DNA of 64,000 nt. Source: JADLAT01 sp964348795 (GTDB taxonomy: Bacteria; Pseudomonadota; Alphaproteobacteria; Micavibrionales; Micavibrionaceae). The translations under genes were made by a program, and so were the position numbers. The DNA is taken from positions 16,079 to 80,078 of the forward strand of contig CAYGDY010000011.1 in NCBI GenBank assembly GCA_964348795.1, written 5' to 3'. The stretch's first letter is position 1. The number at the start of each line of letters is the position of its first letter. Positions 15,870 through 24,431 of the stretch are shown one piece after another. The notes below the pieces were generated by a model. That model searched no databases. It was not told the origin of the DNA and saw nothing but the letters and a program-made list of their open reading frames with translations.

Positions 15870-17138
15870 CTACCCCTTCACAATCTTCTCTAGCCCGCCC
15901 ATATAGGGTTTCAGGACATCGGGCACGAACACGCCGCCATCAGCGGGGTCATAGTAATTTTCAAGGACCGCAATCAACGCACGGCCCACTGCCACGCCCG
16001 AGCCATTGAGTGTATGGACGTATCGAATGTCTTTTTCCCCCGCGCGGGTACGGGCATTCATCCGCCGCGCTTGGAAATCCCCGCAGTTCGAGCAACTGGA
16101 AATTTCGCGGTAACGTCCCTGCCCCGGTAGCCAAACCTCGATGTCATAGGTCTTGCGCGCGCCAAAGCCCGTGTCCCCGCTACACAGCACCATCGTGCGG
16201 AACGGCAGGTTCAGTTTTTTTAACACAGCCTCCGCACAGCCCGTCATGCGTTCATGCTCGGCCTCGGAATCCTCAGGTCTCGTGATGCTCACCATCTCGA
16301 CCTTGTAAAATTGGTGCTGGCGGATCATGCCGCGCGTATCGCGCCCCGCCGCCCCCGCTTCTTGGCGGAAACACGGCGTAAAGGCGGTGTAACGACGCGG
16401 GAGCGTGTCCAGCTCCACAACCCTATCCGCCACAATATTCGTCAGCGGGACTTCTGCGGTCGGTAAAAGCCAATCCCCCCGCGTGGTTAAAAATTGATCC
16501 TCCGCAAATTTCGGGAGTTGCCCCGTACCGAACATTGCCTGATCTTTAATCATCAACGGCGGAGAAACTTCGGTGTAGCCATGCTCTTGGCAATGCACAT
16601 CCAGAAAAAACATACCCAAGGCTCGTTCCAACCGCGCCAAGCCCCCGCTCAGCATCGTGAACCGTGCACCCGACATTTTCGCCGCCGTTTCAAAATCCAT
16701 CAGCCCCAAGGCTTCACCGATTTCAAAATGCTCGGGCGTTTTGGCGGTGCCCAAGCTCCCCCAGCTCCGCAAGACCACGTTATCATCTTCATCCGCGCCA
16801 TCGGGCACGTCATCCCGCAAAATATTGGGCAGGCTCGCCAAATGTTGATTAAGACTTTCGCCGAGCGTGCGGTCTTGTTCTTCGAGCGCGGTCATCTCGT
16901 CCTTGAGCGCCGCCACCTGCGCCATCGCCTCGCTGGCATCCCCGCCCGCTTTTTTAATCTCGCCGATTTTCTGGGATTGCGCATTGCGCGTGGCTTGGAG
17001 TTCCTGCAACCGCGTCTGCACGCCGCGCCGTGCCTCGTCCAGCCCCAAAATGGCGGGGCTTTGCGCGGGCAATTTCCGCCGCGCCATCGCCGCATCAAAG
17101 GCCGTGGGGTTCTCGCGAATGGTTTTAATGTCGTGCAT
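15870..17138 (-). CDS. serS: Seryl-tRNA synthetase
   Basis: Class II synthetase charging tRNA-Ser. 422 residues, the usual length. N-terminal long antiparallel coiled coil (about 25-105, QTRLQELQATRNAQSQKIGE), then the catalytic core: TAEVPLTNI, motif 2 FRQEAGAAGRDTRGMIRQHQ, the SSCSNCGDFQARRMN block, and motif 3 GVAVGRALIAVLENY near the C-terminus. Starts at ATG 17138. Repeat copies separate it from its divergent neighbour. Confidence 0.97.
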   Translation of the reverse strand: MHDIKTIRENPTAFDAAMARRKLPAQSPAILGLDEARRGVQTRLQELQATRNAQSQKIGEIKKAGGDASEAMAQVAALKDEMTALEEQDRTLGESLNQHLASLPNILRDDVPDGADEDDNVVLRSWGSLGTAKTPEHFEIGEALGLMDFETAAKMSGARFTMLSGGLARLERALGMFFLDVHCQEHGYTEVSPPLMIKDQAMFGTGQLPKFAEDQFLTTRGDWLLPTAEVPLTNIVADRVVELDTLPRRYTAFTPCFRQEAGAAGRDTRGMIRQHQFYKVEMVSITRPEDSEAEHERMTGCAEAVLKKLNLPFRTMVLCSGDTGFGARKTYDIEVWLPGQGRYREISSCSNCGDFQARRMNARTRAGEKDIRYVHTLNGSGVAVGRALIAVLENYYDPADGGVFVPDVLKPYMGGLEKIVKG

Positions 17139-17160
17139 GGTCTTGTCTTCCGTTTTTTAA

Positions 17161-17222
17161 TGTCATCCTGAGCAACGCGAAGGATCTTACTCAAGATTCT
17201 TCGGCTTCGCCTCAGAATGACA
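17161..17222. repeat. Dispersed palindromic repeat, family R-C
   Basis: TGTCATCCTGAGCAACGCGA ... AGATTCTTCGGCTTCGCC ... CAGAATGACA, directly upstream of serS. Confidence 0.85.
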
Positions 17223-17284
17223 ACGCATTTTGAGTCCTACCCCTACCCAAAACGGCGCAAAAAAGCAATGCGGATTACATCACA

Positions 17285-17360
17285 CGTCATCGCGAGGTCA
17301 TGAAATGACCGTGGCGATCCAGAAAAAACTGGATGGCTTCGGCTTCGCCTCGCAATGACG
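17285..17360. repeat. Dispersed palindromic repeat, family R-A
   Basis: CGTCATCGCGAGGTCATGAA ... GGCGATCCAG ... CTGGATGGCTTCGGC ... CTCGCAATGACG. Lies about 50 bases before the amidohydrolase gene. Confidence 0.85.
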
Positions 17361-17407
17361 CAGGATAAAACTGGTATCTCCGTGCAAATAACGATAAAAT
17401 CCCTCAC

Positions 17408-18289
17408 ATGAAACGCGTTCTCTCCCTGCACAAGCCTTATACCTCTCTGCCTTTGATCTTCGACTCCCCCCATAGCGGGACGTATTATCCGGCAGATTTT
17501 GGCTATGCCTGTGACTTTTCCATACTGAAAACGGCGGAAGATCATTTCGTGGATGACCTGTTTTCCACCGCGCCGGAGCATGGCGCGACGCTCCTGTGCG
17601 CCGAATTCCCGCGCAGTTATATCGACCCCAACCGCGCGGTGGATGATATCGACCCTGAATTGCTGGAACACAAAACATGGACGGGACCCACGCCGATTGC
17701 GCCCACACCCCGCTCCCACGCAGGGATAGGCCTGATCCGGCGGCTGGTCCGGCCCGGCCTTCCGGTCTATGACCGCCCCCTTTCAACGGAGGACATTTCA
17801 GACCGGATCACCAAATATTACACCCCCTATCACACCGCATTAGCAGAGGAAATCGCAGATCTCCACTACACCTTCGGGGCGGTCTGGCATATTAACTGCC
17901 ACGCCATGCCCCACGCCACCGCATACCCGAAAAACCATATCGGGCTGGCAGGACACAAACCCAAAGCGGCGGATTTCACGCTGGGTGATCGCGACGGGAC
18001 AAGCTGTTCCCACGAATTCACGCAGGTTTTGCGGCACTTCCTCCAGCAAAAGGGCTATACCGTGACTGTCAACGACCCCTTCAAGGGCGCAGAGCTGATC
18101 CAGCGCTATGCCAACCCAGCGCTGGGGTATCACGCGCTCCAGATCGAGATCAACAAGGCGCTCTATATGGATGAGGAAACCGGTGCCCGCTCCGCCCGTT
18201 ATCCCGCCCTCAAAGCCGATATTGTGGATCTCATGGTATTTTGCGCCGCCTTTGTCCGCGCCCGCCTGATCCCGCTGGCGGCGGATTAA
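17408..18289 (+). CDS. N-formylglutamate amidohydrolase
   Basis: Zinc-dependent hydrolase family that releases formate from N-formyl-L-glutamate, the last step of one histidine-degradation route (HutG type). 293 residues with the family opening PLIFDSPHSGTYYP, then EDHFVDDLF, the ligand and substrate region YIDPNRAVDDIDPELL, INCHAMPH, LGDRDGTSC and a late ALQIEINKALYMDE. No other hut genes are present in the window, so another N-acyl amino acid could be the physiological substrate. Confidence 0.92.
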   Translation: MKRVLSLHKPYTSLPLIFDSPHSGTYYPADFGYACDFSILKTAEDHFVDDLFSTAPEHGATLLCAEFPRSYIDPNRAVDDIDPELLEHKTWTGPTPIAPTPRSHAGIGLIRRLVRPGLPVYDRPLSTEDISDRITKYYTPYHTALAEEIADLHYTFGAVWHINCHAMPHATAYPKNHIGLAGHKPKAADFTLGDRDGTSCSHEFTQVLRHFLQQKGYTVTVNDPFKGAELIQRYANPALGYHALQIEINKALYMDEETGARSARYPALKADIVDLMVFCAAFVRARLIPLAAD

Positions 18290-18320
18290 CCCCTTGTTTT
18301 TTAACATAGTAAAAATAAAT

Positions 18321-18352
18321 TTGACATTGTCTGTGTTTCTTTAGTATATAAT
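18321..18352 (+). promoter_or_regulatory. Sigma-70-type promoter
   Basis: TTGACA at 18321-18326 and overlapping -10 candidates TATATA (18345-18350, 18-base spacer) and TATAAT (18347-18352, 20-base spacer). Drives the gene at 18382. Confidence 0.7.
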
Positions 18353-18381
18353 GTTGTCATAAAAAATAAAAAGGTGATTCC

Positions 18382-19086
18382 ATGACAACACTGCAGGACA
18401 ATTTTACAGACAGCGCCCTCCACGACTCCCATGTTCAGGCCTTTGAAGCGCATGAAGACCTCATTGCATATGCCGAGCAATACTCGAATGTCATCGTGGC
18501 GCAGTACGCCGGACGCTTCAACATCACGACTGACAGCGGGCCAGAAGGCGGCACTCTGCGCCTGCATGTGTCTTTGCGGGAATTCGGCACGCCCCCGCCT
18601 GCGGAAGAAGTCAAAATCGCGCTGGCGCACGAGCTTGAAAAACAGGGCCTCATCATCGAGGATTCCTATACAAAACAAGCATGGGTCAAGGGCACATACC
18701 CCACCACCCCTTACAGCACCATGCAGGAAAAAATATTTGAAAATCAGTATAGTGAAGTGTTCGGAACCGTCAAAGCTGAAGATCAAGCCAGAGGTCAGGA
18801 TTTTCTCAAGAACCATGTTGTGGGTTTTAGTTTTTCACCTGATATTCATGATGTTAACACCATTGCCGACAGTTACAAAAAGGTCTTGGAAACTGTGGGC
18901 TGGTCCTCCACACCGTCCCAAACTCTTTCCAAACCCGATTGCGCGATGCTTGCACGGCGCCTCGAAAAAATCGCACTGGAACTGGCAGATGGAGACAAGG
19001 ATCTGGCCTTTCAGGCCTTAACTCACCTCAGCAAAACATATGCCGTTGAGACACCTGCACAACCTCCAGATCTTACGTATCCATAA
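18382..19086 (+). CDS. Hypothetical soluble protein
   Basis: 234 residues, acidic, no signal peptide or membrane segment. The N-terminal half alternates short helices and strands (IVAQYAGRFNITTD ... LRLHVSLREFGT); the C-terminal part is helical (MLARRLEKIALELADGDKDL). AAGGTG precedes ATG 18382 and a near-consensus promoter lies just upstream, so it is probably well expressed. No family recognised. Confidence 0.7.
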   Translation: MTTLQDNFTDSALHDSHVQAFEAHEDLIAYAEQYSNVIVAQYAGRFNITTDSGPEGGTLRLHVSLREFGTPPPAEEVKIALAHELEKQGLIIEDSYTKQAWVKGTYPTTPYSTMQEKIFENQYSEVFGTVKAEDQARGQDFLKNHVVGFSFSPDIHDVNTIADSYKKVLETVGWSSTPSQTLSKPDCAMLARRLEKIALELADGDKDLAFQALTHLSKTYAVETPAQPPDLTYP

Positions 19087-19104
19087 CATCAAGCACACAA
19101 GCGT

Positions 19105-19737
19105 TCAGACGTGAAATACTTCTAAAAACATCTCCTGAAGCACCCTGTCCAGCGTATGGACAGGGCAAGACACACCCCATTCCGCCAGACTGGTCACGCC
19201 GTATTCGGCAATCCCGCAAGGGACAATACCACCAAAATGCGACAGATCCGGATTGATATTGATCGACACCCCGTGAAGCGTGATCCAGTGCCGGACCCGT
19301 ACGCCAATGGCGGCGATTTTCTTTTCCGAACCATCCGGCATGATCACCCAGATCCCCACCCGTCCGCACCGCCGTTCGCCCTTGACCCCAAGCACTGCAA
19401 GCGCGCGGATGATCCATTCCTCCAATGACCAGACATATTTTTTGATATCGGGATGCCCTTGCCGTTTTTTAAGGTCCAGCATAACATAGGCCACACGCTG
19501 GCCCGGCCCGTGATAGGTATATTGACCACCACGACCCGATGGAAAAACAGGAAAACGGGACTCCATCAAATCCTGAGGCTTCGCACTCGTCCCCGCCGTA
19601 TAAAGCGGCGGATGCTCCAAAAGCCAGACACATTCCGGCGCTGTACCGGCGTGAACCCCCGCCACCCGCCGGTCCATAAAATCCAGCGCGTCAGGGTAGG
19701 CCACAGGGTCTTGGGATATTTTCCATTCTAAAGTCAT
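19105..19737 (-). CDS. lipB: Octanoyltransferase LipB
   Basis: Moves octanoyl groups from acyl carrier protein to lipoyl domains, the first step of endogenous lipoate synthesis. From ATG 19737 (MTLEWKIS) 210 residues; the frame extends to 19758. Family motifs: GRGGQYTYHGPGQ, the catalytic lysine in EKKIAAIGVRV, HGVSININPDLSHFGGIVPC with the catalytic cysteine in PCGI. Convergent with the hypothetical gene at 18382. lipA is not in the window. Confidence 0.96.
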   Translation of the reverse strand: MTLEWKISQDPVAYPDALDFMDRRVAGVHAGTAPECVWLLEHPPLYTAGTSAKPQDLMESRFPVFPSGRGGQYTYHGPGQRVAYVMLDLKKRQGHPDIKKYVWSLEEWIIRALAVLGVKGERRCGRVGIWVIMPDGSEKKIAAIGVRVRHWITLHGVSININPDLSHFGGIVPCGIAEYGVTSLAEWGVSCPVHTLDRVLQEMFLEVFHV

Positions 19738-19837
19738 AACAAAAATACCATACAGCATTTTTACCGCACTGCAATGACGAACGCCTCTTGCGCGGAGGCC
19801 TTGGATTTGCTATCACCACCCCCAATGAAAATGTTCT

Positions 19838-19923
19838 GCGGCCGTGGCGGAACGGTAGACGCGCAGCGTTGAGGTCGCTGTGGGAGCAATCCTGTGGAGG
19901 TTCAAGTCCTCTCGGCCGCACCA
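19838..19923 (+). tRNA. tRNA-Leu (GAG)
   Basis: Acceptor arms GCGGCCG (19838-19844) and CGGCCGC (19913-19919) pair perfectly, followed by A and an encoded CCA. The anticodon arm CAGCG-TTGAGGT-CGCTG gives anticodon GAG (Leu, CUC/CUU). A long variable arm (GGGAGCAATCCT region) fits a class II tRNA, and GGTTCAAGTCC forms the T arm. Confidence 0.95.
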
Positions 19924-19953
19924 TTTTTGAGAGGATATGACATACCTCAAATT

Positions 19954-20021
19954 GTCATCCTGAGCAACGCGAAGGATCTCAAAACAAGCAAGATCCTTCG
20001 GCTTCGCCTTCAGGATGACAG
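19954..20021. repeat. Dispersed palindromic repeat, family R-C
   Basis: GTCATCCTGAGCAACGCGAA ... GGATCT / AGATCCTTCGGCTTCGCC ... TCAGGATGACA, just after tRNA-Leu. Confidence 0.85.
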
Positions 20022-20126
20022 AGACTAAACGAGAATGACACATAATCCATTTTCACTAAAAACTTGCCTTTTTATGGATTTGCGCTATGGTAAAAAAATC
20101 CACAGATCAAAAGGACAAAAAGCGTT

Positions 20127-20840
20127 ATGGCGCGCGCCTTATCCATTGTGTTTTTAAGCGGGCTCTTAACGGGCTCTTCCACCATGATAGAGGGGGCGCA
20201 TTCTCCGCACGCCGCATGCACCACAAAAACACCCTCCACACACACTGTCTCCAGAGCGCAAGGTTTGACAAATTCACAGGAAAAAACCACCCTCCTTGAG
20301 GAACGCTTTGACAATAAGATGATGCGTCTGGAAACGGAGATCATGGACCACCTTCAAACCGCGCGAGAGACCGCCGCAAAGGACAGGGAAGCCAATGAGG
20401 CCTTACCGCCAGAGCTCTATGAGGCTACACTCAATGCCTTCTGTGAATTTTCCGAAAGAAGTCTGGAGGAGGCTCGAAAAAATTTCGACACCATTGCCCT
20501 GAAGGAACGCCTCAACGGCGACAAGGTGAAACATGATAAGGATCTGTATATAAACTGCCTTTATAATTGTGCCAAACTCTATAATTTAAGGAACAATCCC
20601 GAAGACAAGGACAAAATAAAAAGGGTCATAAAGGAAATTTGTGCGGTACTCCATGAATCAGAGAGCCTGCAATCACGCATCCACGATGCGACCGAAGAAC
20701 AAAGGCAACAACACACCTTTACAGAAAAACAGCTTGAAATGTTACACTCTTCTTGGGAAAGCGCACAGGAAACCCTGCGCAGTTATGAAACTAAGGTGGA
20801 TAATGCACCCCAACATGTTACGGGAAATTCCCCCACATGA
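20127..20840 (+). CDS. Secreted helical hypothetical protein, family 1 copy A
   Basis: 237 residues. N-terminal signal sequence (about 1-25), then an all-helical, charged protein. Residues about 106-170 (CEFSERSLEEARKNFDTIAL through YNLRNNPEDKDKIKRVI) align with residues of the protein at 24432-25535 (CDLSEKAFSEASLLS ... YLSSRNTPEDQEKVLAVL), so the two are paralogues. A broken third copy lies at 21107-21265. The repeated helices look TPR-like. AAGGA lies about 12 bases before ATG 20127. Function unknown; periplasmic location is inferred from the signal. Confidence 0.72.
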   Translation: MARALSIVFLSGLLTGSSTMIEGAHSPHAACTTKTPSTHTVSRAQGLTNSQEKTTLLEERFDNKMMRLETEIMDHLQTARETAAKDREANEALPPELYEATLNAFCEFSERSLEEARKNFDTIALKERLNGDKVKHDKDLYINCLYNCAKLYNLRNNPEDKDKIKRVIKEICAVLHESESLQSRIHDATEEQRQQHTFTEKQLEMLHSSWESAQETLRSYETKVDNAPQHVTGNSPT

Positions 20841-20856
20841 ACGATAAACGACTATC

Positions 20857-21051
20857 TTAAGGGGGGATAAAGATGAAGTAAAACCCCCCCCCCAAATCCC
20901 TGCTGTTGTGCTTCAAGCCATGTCTTTCGTCTATTTTTCTTGAAATCTCATTTCTTTCTGCGCGATTTTTTGCGACTTGAGCCAGATAGGCTTGCCGTTC
21001 CTCTTCCGTCTGACCGGCACCATTAAATTTTTGAACATTTGACTCTGGCAT
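20857..21051 (-). CDS. Small hypothetical protein ending in a poly-C/poly-G tract
   Basis: 64 residues from ATG 21051, preceded by GAGGGAGGATTCC, a strong Shine-Dalgarno. The middle is a charged helix (EEERQAYLAQVAKNRAERNE). Near the end a run of ten C on the plus strand (20884-20893) encodes Gly-Gly-Gly, and the last residues FYFIFIPP look unlike the rest, so the true C-terminus may lie in another frame if the tract length varies. No family recognised. Confidence 0.6.
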   Translation of the reverse strand: MPESNVQKFNGAGQTEEERQAYLAQVAKNRAERNEISRKIDERHGLKHNSRDLGGGFYFIFIPP

Positions 21052-21106
21052 GGAATCCTCCCTCATTTGTATTCAGATGCCGTCATCCTATACCACACAT
21101 CACAAA

Positions 21107-21265
21107 AAAATCAAGTTTTGTACGCTTTCCGAAAGAAGTCTGGAGGCGGCAGAGAGAAATTACAAAACGCTGGCCTTGCCCGAACGCCTAAACAGAGGTT
21201 CTTCTCGGCCTTACGCCGCACTGCACAACATTTTATACCCCCATGATCTGCGTCAAAGGACTTGA
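21107..21265 (+). pseudogene. Fragment of a third family-1 paralogue
   Basis: The frame here reads FCTLSERSLEAAERNYKTLA then LPERLN, matching FCEFSERSLEEARKNFDTIA then LKERLN of the intact gene at 20127. Eighteen bases (TCCGAAAGAAGTCTGGAG) are identical. Only about 30 codons match; the signal peptide and the C-terminal part are missing, and the frame ends at 21265. It is best read as the relic of a local duplication. Confidence 0.65.
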
Positions 21266-21386
21266 GTTCAGGCTTTCAATCTGCTAACTCCCTCATAGCA
21301 CTTCGGTTTGAGGTTCGACCCATAAGGGATGGCCCTTAACCTTCCAAACACAACAAGAGATAGAATGCGAGCCTTCTGAAAACGCC

Positions 21387-23732
21387 ATGACAGACACCAT
21401 CAGCAAAAATTCCAAAGACGCCCTGTGGGCCGACGCGCTCGAATACCACCGCTTCCCCGAGCCTGGGAAAATCGCGATCAGAGCCACCACGCCGATGGCA
21501 ACCCAGCGCGATCTGTCTTTGGCCTATTCGCCTGGCGTGGCCGCACCGTGTGAGGAAATCGAAAAAGACCCCTCCAAGGCCTATGACTATACCTCCAAGG
21601 GGAACCTTGTCGCGGTGATTACAAACGGCACCGCTGTGCTGGGTCTGGGCGCGATTGGCGCTCTGGCCGCCAAACCGGTGATGGAGGGGAAATCCGTCCT
21701 GTTCAAGAAATTCTCCAACATTGATTCGATTGATATTGAAATCGACGAACTGGATGTTGATAAATTTGTGGATATTGTGGCTTCCATGGAGCCCACCTTC
21801 GGCGGAATTAACCTCGAAGACATTAAGGCCCCCGAATGTTTCGAGATTGAGCGCAAGCTCAAGGCCCGCATGAATATTCCCGTTTTCCACGACGACCAGC
21901 ACGGCACAGCCATTATCGTCACGGCGGCGTTCAAAAACTGGATTGCCTATTCGGGCCGCGATATTTCCAAGATCCGTCTTGTGGCCTCTGGTGCGGGCGC
22001 GGCGGCGATTGCCTGCCTCAATCTGTTGATTGGCGCGGGACTGCGCAGGGAAAACATCGTGGTGTGCGACCGCGAAGGTGTGGTCCATGACGGACGCAAG
22101 GATCTGGACGAGGAAAAAGCCAAATTCGCGATCAAAACCAATATGCGGACTCTGGCCGATGCGATCAAGGATGCGGATGTGTTTTTGGGGCTCTCCGCCG
22201 CCAAGGCGCTCAAAAAGGACATGGTCAAATCCATGGGCAAGGCGCCGCTTATTCTGGCGCTGGCCAACCCAACCCCTGAAATCATGCCGGAAGAAGCCAA
22301 GGAAGCCAAACCCGATTGTATCGTCTGTACGGGGCGCTCTGACTACACCAATCAGGTCAACAATGTTTTATGTTTCCCGTTTATCTTTCGCGGCGCGCTC
22401 GATGTGGGTGCAACCACTATCAACGAGGAAATGAAACTGGCCTGCGTAGAGGCCATTGCCGCGCTCGCCCGCAAGGAAGTCACCGCCGAAGTCACAAATG
22501 TCTACGGGGATGAGCATCTGGAGTTCGGAGCTGATTACCTGATCCCCAAGCCCTTTGACCCGCGCTTGATTGTGGACCTACCCATTGCCGTAGCCAAAGC
22601 CGCGATGGCCACAGGGGTTGCCACGCGCCCTATCACGGATTTCACAGCCTATGAACAGCGACTCAAGGGCTTTTATGTCCGGTCCCAGCTTATCATGCGG
22701 CCTGTCTATGCCAAAGCCAAGGAAGCCCCTCAGCGCATCGTTTATTGCGAGGGTGAAGAAACACAAGTCCTGCAAGCCGCGCAGTTGGCACTGGATGAGC
22801 AAATCGTCAAGCCGATCATCATCGGACGGGAAAAGGTTGTCGAAACACGGATCAAACGTCTGGGTCTGCGCATGAAAAAGGGTGTTGATTTTGATCTGGT
22901 CGATCCTGAGGATGATCCACGCTACCGCGATTACTGGGAATACTACCACCAAATCATGGAGCGCAAGGGTGTGACCCCGCCAGTCGCCAAAGCGATTGTC
23001 CGCACGAATACGACTGTGATCGGGGCACTGATGGTCAAGCGCGGCGAAGCCGATTCCATGATTTGCGGCTCTGTCGGGCTATACAAGGACCACGTCAAGG
23101 ACGTGATTGATATTATCGGCCTCAAAGCCGGTGTGGAAACGCCATCTGCGATGAATGTCCTGCTGGTGGCCAAGGGGTCTTATTTCTTCTGCGATACACA
23201 AATCAACCCGAATCCGTCCGTGGCGCAGATTTCCGAGATGACCCTTCTGGCCGCAGAAGAAATCAAGCGCTTTGGTCTGGACCCCAAAGTGGCGCTTCTC
23301 TCCCACTCCAACTTCGGGAGCGGCGACTCCGAAAGCGCCCTTAAAATGCGGGCCGCCTATCAAGATATCCGCGCACGCGATCCGGATCTGGAAATAGACG
23401 GGGAAATGCATGCCGATGCGGCGCTGTCCGAAAAAGTCCGCGCCCTTGTGATGCCAAACTCTACACTGAAGGACGATGCCAATCTCTTTGTCATGCCCAA
23501 TATCGATGCCGCCAATATTGCCTTTAATATGGTGAAAATTTTCGGGGAGGGGATCAGCATCGGGCCGCTTTTGCTCGGCATGGCGCAACCTGTGCATATC
23601 GTCACGCCTTACGTGTCAGCGCGGGGAATCGTGAATGTCACGGCGATTGCATCCGTGGGCGCTCAGGTTGCAGAGGAAGAGAAAACGGTTAAAACCATAG
23701 CCAAAACGTCCAAAGTTGCAAAGCGGGCGTAG
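21387..23732 (+). CDS. maeB: NADP-dependent malic enzyme with C-terminal phosphotransacetylase domain
   Basis: Oxidative decarboxylation of malate to pyruvate with NADP; the C-terminal domain resembles phosphate acetyltransferase and in this family senses acetyl-CoA rather than making acetyl phosphate. 781 residues, usual length. N-terminal half: LAYSPGVAAPCEEIE, NGTAVLGLGAIG, catalytic region EPTFGGINLEDIKAPECFEI, HDDQHGTAI, nucleotide loop ASGAGAAAIACLNLL. From about residue 430 the Pta-like domain (LIMRPVYAKAKEAPQRIVYC ... GMAQPVHIVTPYVSARGIVN). The surrounding genes are accessory and unrelated. Confidence 0.96.
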   Translation: MTDTISKNSKDALWADALEYHRFPEPGKIAIRATTPMATQRDLSLAYSPGVAAPCEEIEKDPSKAYDYTSKGNLVAVITNGTAVLGLGAIGALAAKPVMEGKSVLFKKFSNIDSIDIEIDELDVDKFVDIVASMEPTFGGINLEDIKAPECFEIERKLKARMNIPVFHDDQHGTAIIVTAAFKNWIAYSGRDISKIRLVASGAGAAAIACLNLLIGAGLRRENIVVCDREGVVHDGRKDLDEEKAKFAIKTNMRTLADAIKDADVFLGLSAAKALKKDMVKSMGKAPLILALANPTPEIMPEEAKEAKPDCIVCTGRSDYTNQVNNVLCFPFIFRGALDVGATTINEEMKLACVEAIAALARKEVTAEVTNVYGDEHLEFGADYLIPKPFDPRLIVDLPIAVAKAAMATGVATRPITDFTAYEQRLKGFYVRSQLIMRPVYAKAKEAPQRIVYCEGEETQVLQAAQLALDEQIVKPIIIGREKVVETRIKRLGLRMKKGVDFDLVDPEDDPRYRDYWEYYHQIMERKGVTPPVAKAIVRTNTTVIGALMVKRGEADSMICGSVGLYKDHVKDVIDIIGLKAGVETPSAMNVLLVAKGSYFFCDTQINPNPSVAQISEMTLLAAEEIKRFGLDPKVALLSHSNFGSGDSESALKMRAAYQDIRARDPDLEIDGEMHADAALSEKVRALVMPNSTLKDDANLFVMPNIDAANIAFNMVKIFGEGISIGPLLLGMAQPVHIVTPYVSARGIVNVTAIASVGAQVAEEEKTVKTIAKTSKVAKRA

Positions 23733-23781
23733 GGCAAACAGCCTCACGCCCCCTTTGTTTTTCAAAGCTCTGTACAGAGAT

Positions 23782-23810
23782 TTGCTTTTTTGAACCAGAT
23801 CGGCTAGAGT
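23782..23810 (+). promoter_or_regulatory. Conserved promoter of small twin gene 1
   Basis: TTGCTT, 17 bases, TAGAGT. The same spacing and neighbouring sequence (GATCGGCTA, GCCATCCAA, CAATGGAGG) recurs before the second twin at 24222. Confidence 0.6.
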
Positions 23811-23838
23811 GGAGCCATCCAAGCAATGGAGGGCCCCC

Positions 23839-23973
23839 ATGACACTCAACAGTATTTTTCAAGATGTAGCCGATGCTTTGGAAGGTCGTACCTTTATACA
23901 GAGGGACACGAGTTGCAAACTTTTTCCTCATGATGCACCGCCGCCTATATATCCGCCAATACCGCGCCCTTGA
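23839..23973 (+). CDS. Small twin protein 1 (44 aa)
   Basis: Starts MTLNSIFQDVADALEG, with a FIQRDTSCKLFP segment and a proline-rich tail (PPPIYPPIPRP). CAATGGAGG precedes ATG 23839. It shares MTLNSIFQ-VAD, FI, C--FP and PP with the 42-aa protein at 24279, and the two genes also share about 60 bases upstream including promoter and Shine-Dalgarno. Conservation of the frame, start and upstream region after duplication supports a real gene despite its size. No family recognised. Confidence 0.62.
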   Translation: MTLNSIFQDVADALEGRTFIQRDTSCKLFPHDAPPPIYPPIPRP

Positions 23974-24057
23974 CCTCTGAGTATTCACTCTAATTTCATC
24001 ATTCCACAGATAGAGGCGGAAACGCTTCTGCGAATTTATCACAGAAAAAACAACTGC

Positions 24058-24211
24058 TTATAATCGTTTCAGTTAAAAATCCGACATTTCACATCGTCAT
24101 CGCGAGGCCCTGCAAAGGGCCGTGGCGATCCAGAAAGATTTAAAAAAACTGGATTGCCGCGCTCCCCTCCGGTCGCTCGCAATGACGGAGTCTTATTTGA
24201 AACGACTATAA
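24058..24211. repeat. R-A repeat enclosed by an outer inverted repeat
   Basis: The R-A copy at 24095-24188 (CGTCATCGCGAGGCCC ... GGCGATCCAG ... CTGGATTGCCGCG ... CTCGCAATGACGG) is flanked by TTATAATCGTTTCA (24058-24071) and its near-perfect inverse TGAAACGACTATAA (24198-24211). The rest of the 305-base gap 23974-24278 shows no coding signal. Confidence 0.7.
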
Positions 24212-24221
24212 CTAAGAAAAT

Positions 24222-24250
24222 TTGCTTTTTTTAGCCCGATCGGCTAAAGT
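24222..24250 (+). promoter_or_regulatory. Conserved promoter of small twin gene 2
   Basis: TTGCTT, 17 bases, TAAAGT, matching the promoter of twin 1 in spacing and flanks. Confidence 0.6.
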
Positions 24251-24278
24251 GGGGCCATCCAAACAATGGAGGAACCCC

Positions 24279-24407
24279 ATGACACTCAACAGTATTTTTC
24301 AACACGTAGCCGATATCGCAGAACACGGGCCTTTCATCAAAAAGAGCAACGATTGTATGATTTTCCCAGGAGATGAGCCCCCCATTCCAGACCCAGACTT
24401 TCATTAA
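24279..24407 (+). CDS. Small twin protein 2 (42 aa)
   Basis: MTLNSIFQHVADIAEHGPFI at the start, then SNDCMIFPGDEPP and an acidic, proline-containing tail (IPDPDFH). CAATGGAGGAACCCC precedes ATG 24279. It is a paralogue of the protein at 23839. The upstream in-frame TTG/ATG region to 24222 overlaps the conserved promoter, so ATG 24279 is the start. It converges with the family-1 gene at 24432. Function unknown. Confidence 0.65.
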   Translation: MTLNSIFQHVADIAEHGPFIKKSNDCMIFPGDEPPIPDPDFH

Positions 24408-24431
24408 TAAACCTAGTGCCTGCGGTATCCG

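Noticed and set aside
21310..21340. GGTTCGACCC sequence resembling a tRNA T arm
   Set aside because: No acceptor or anticodon stems can be built around it.
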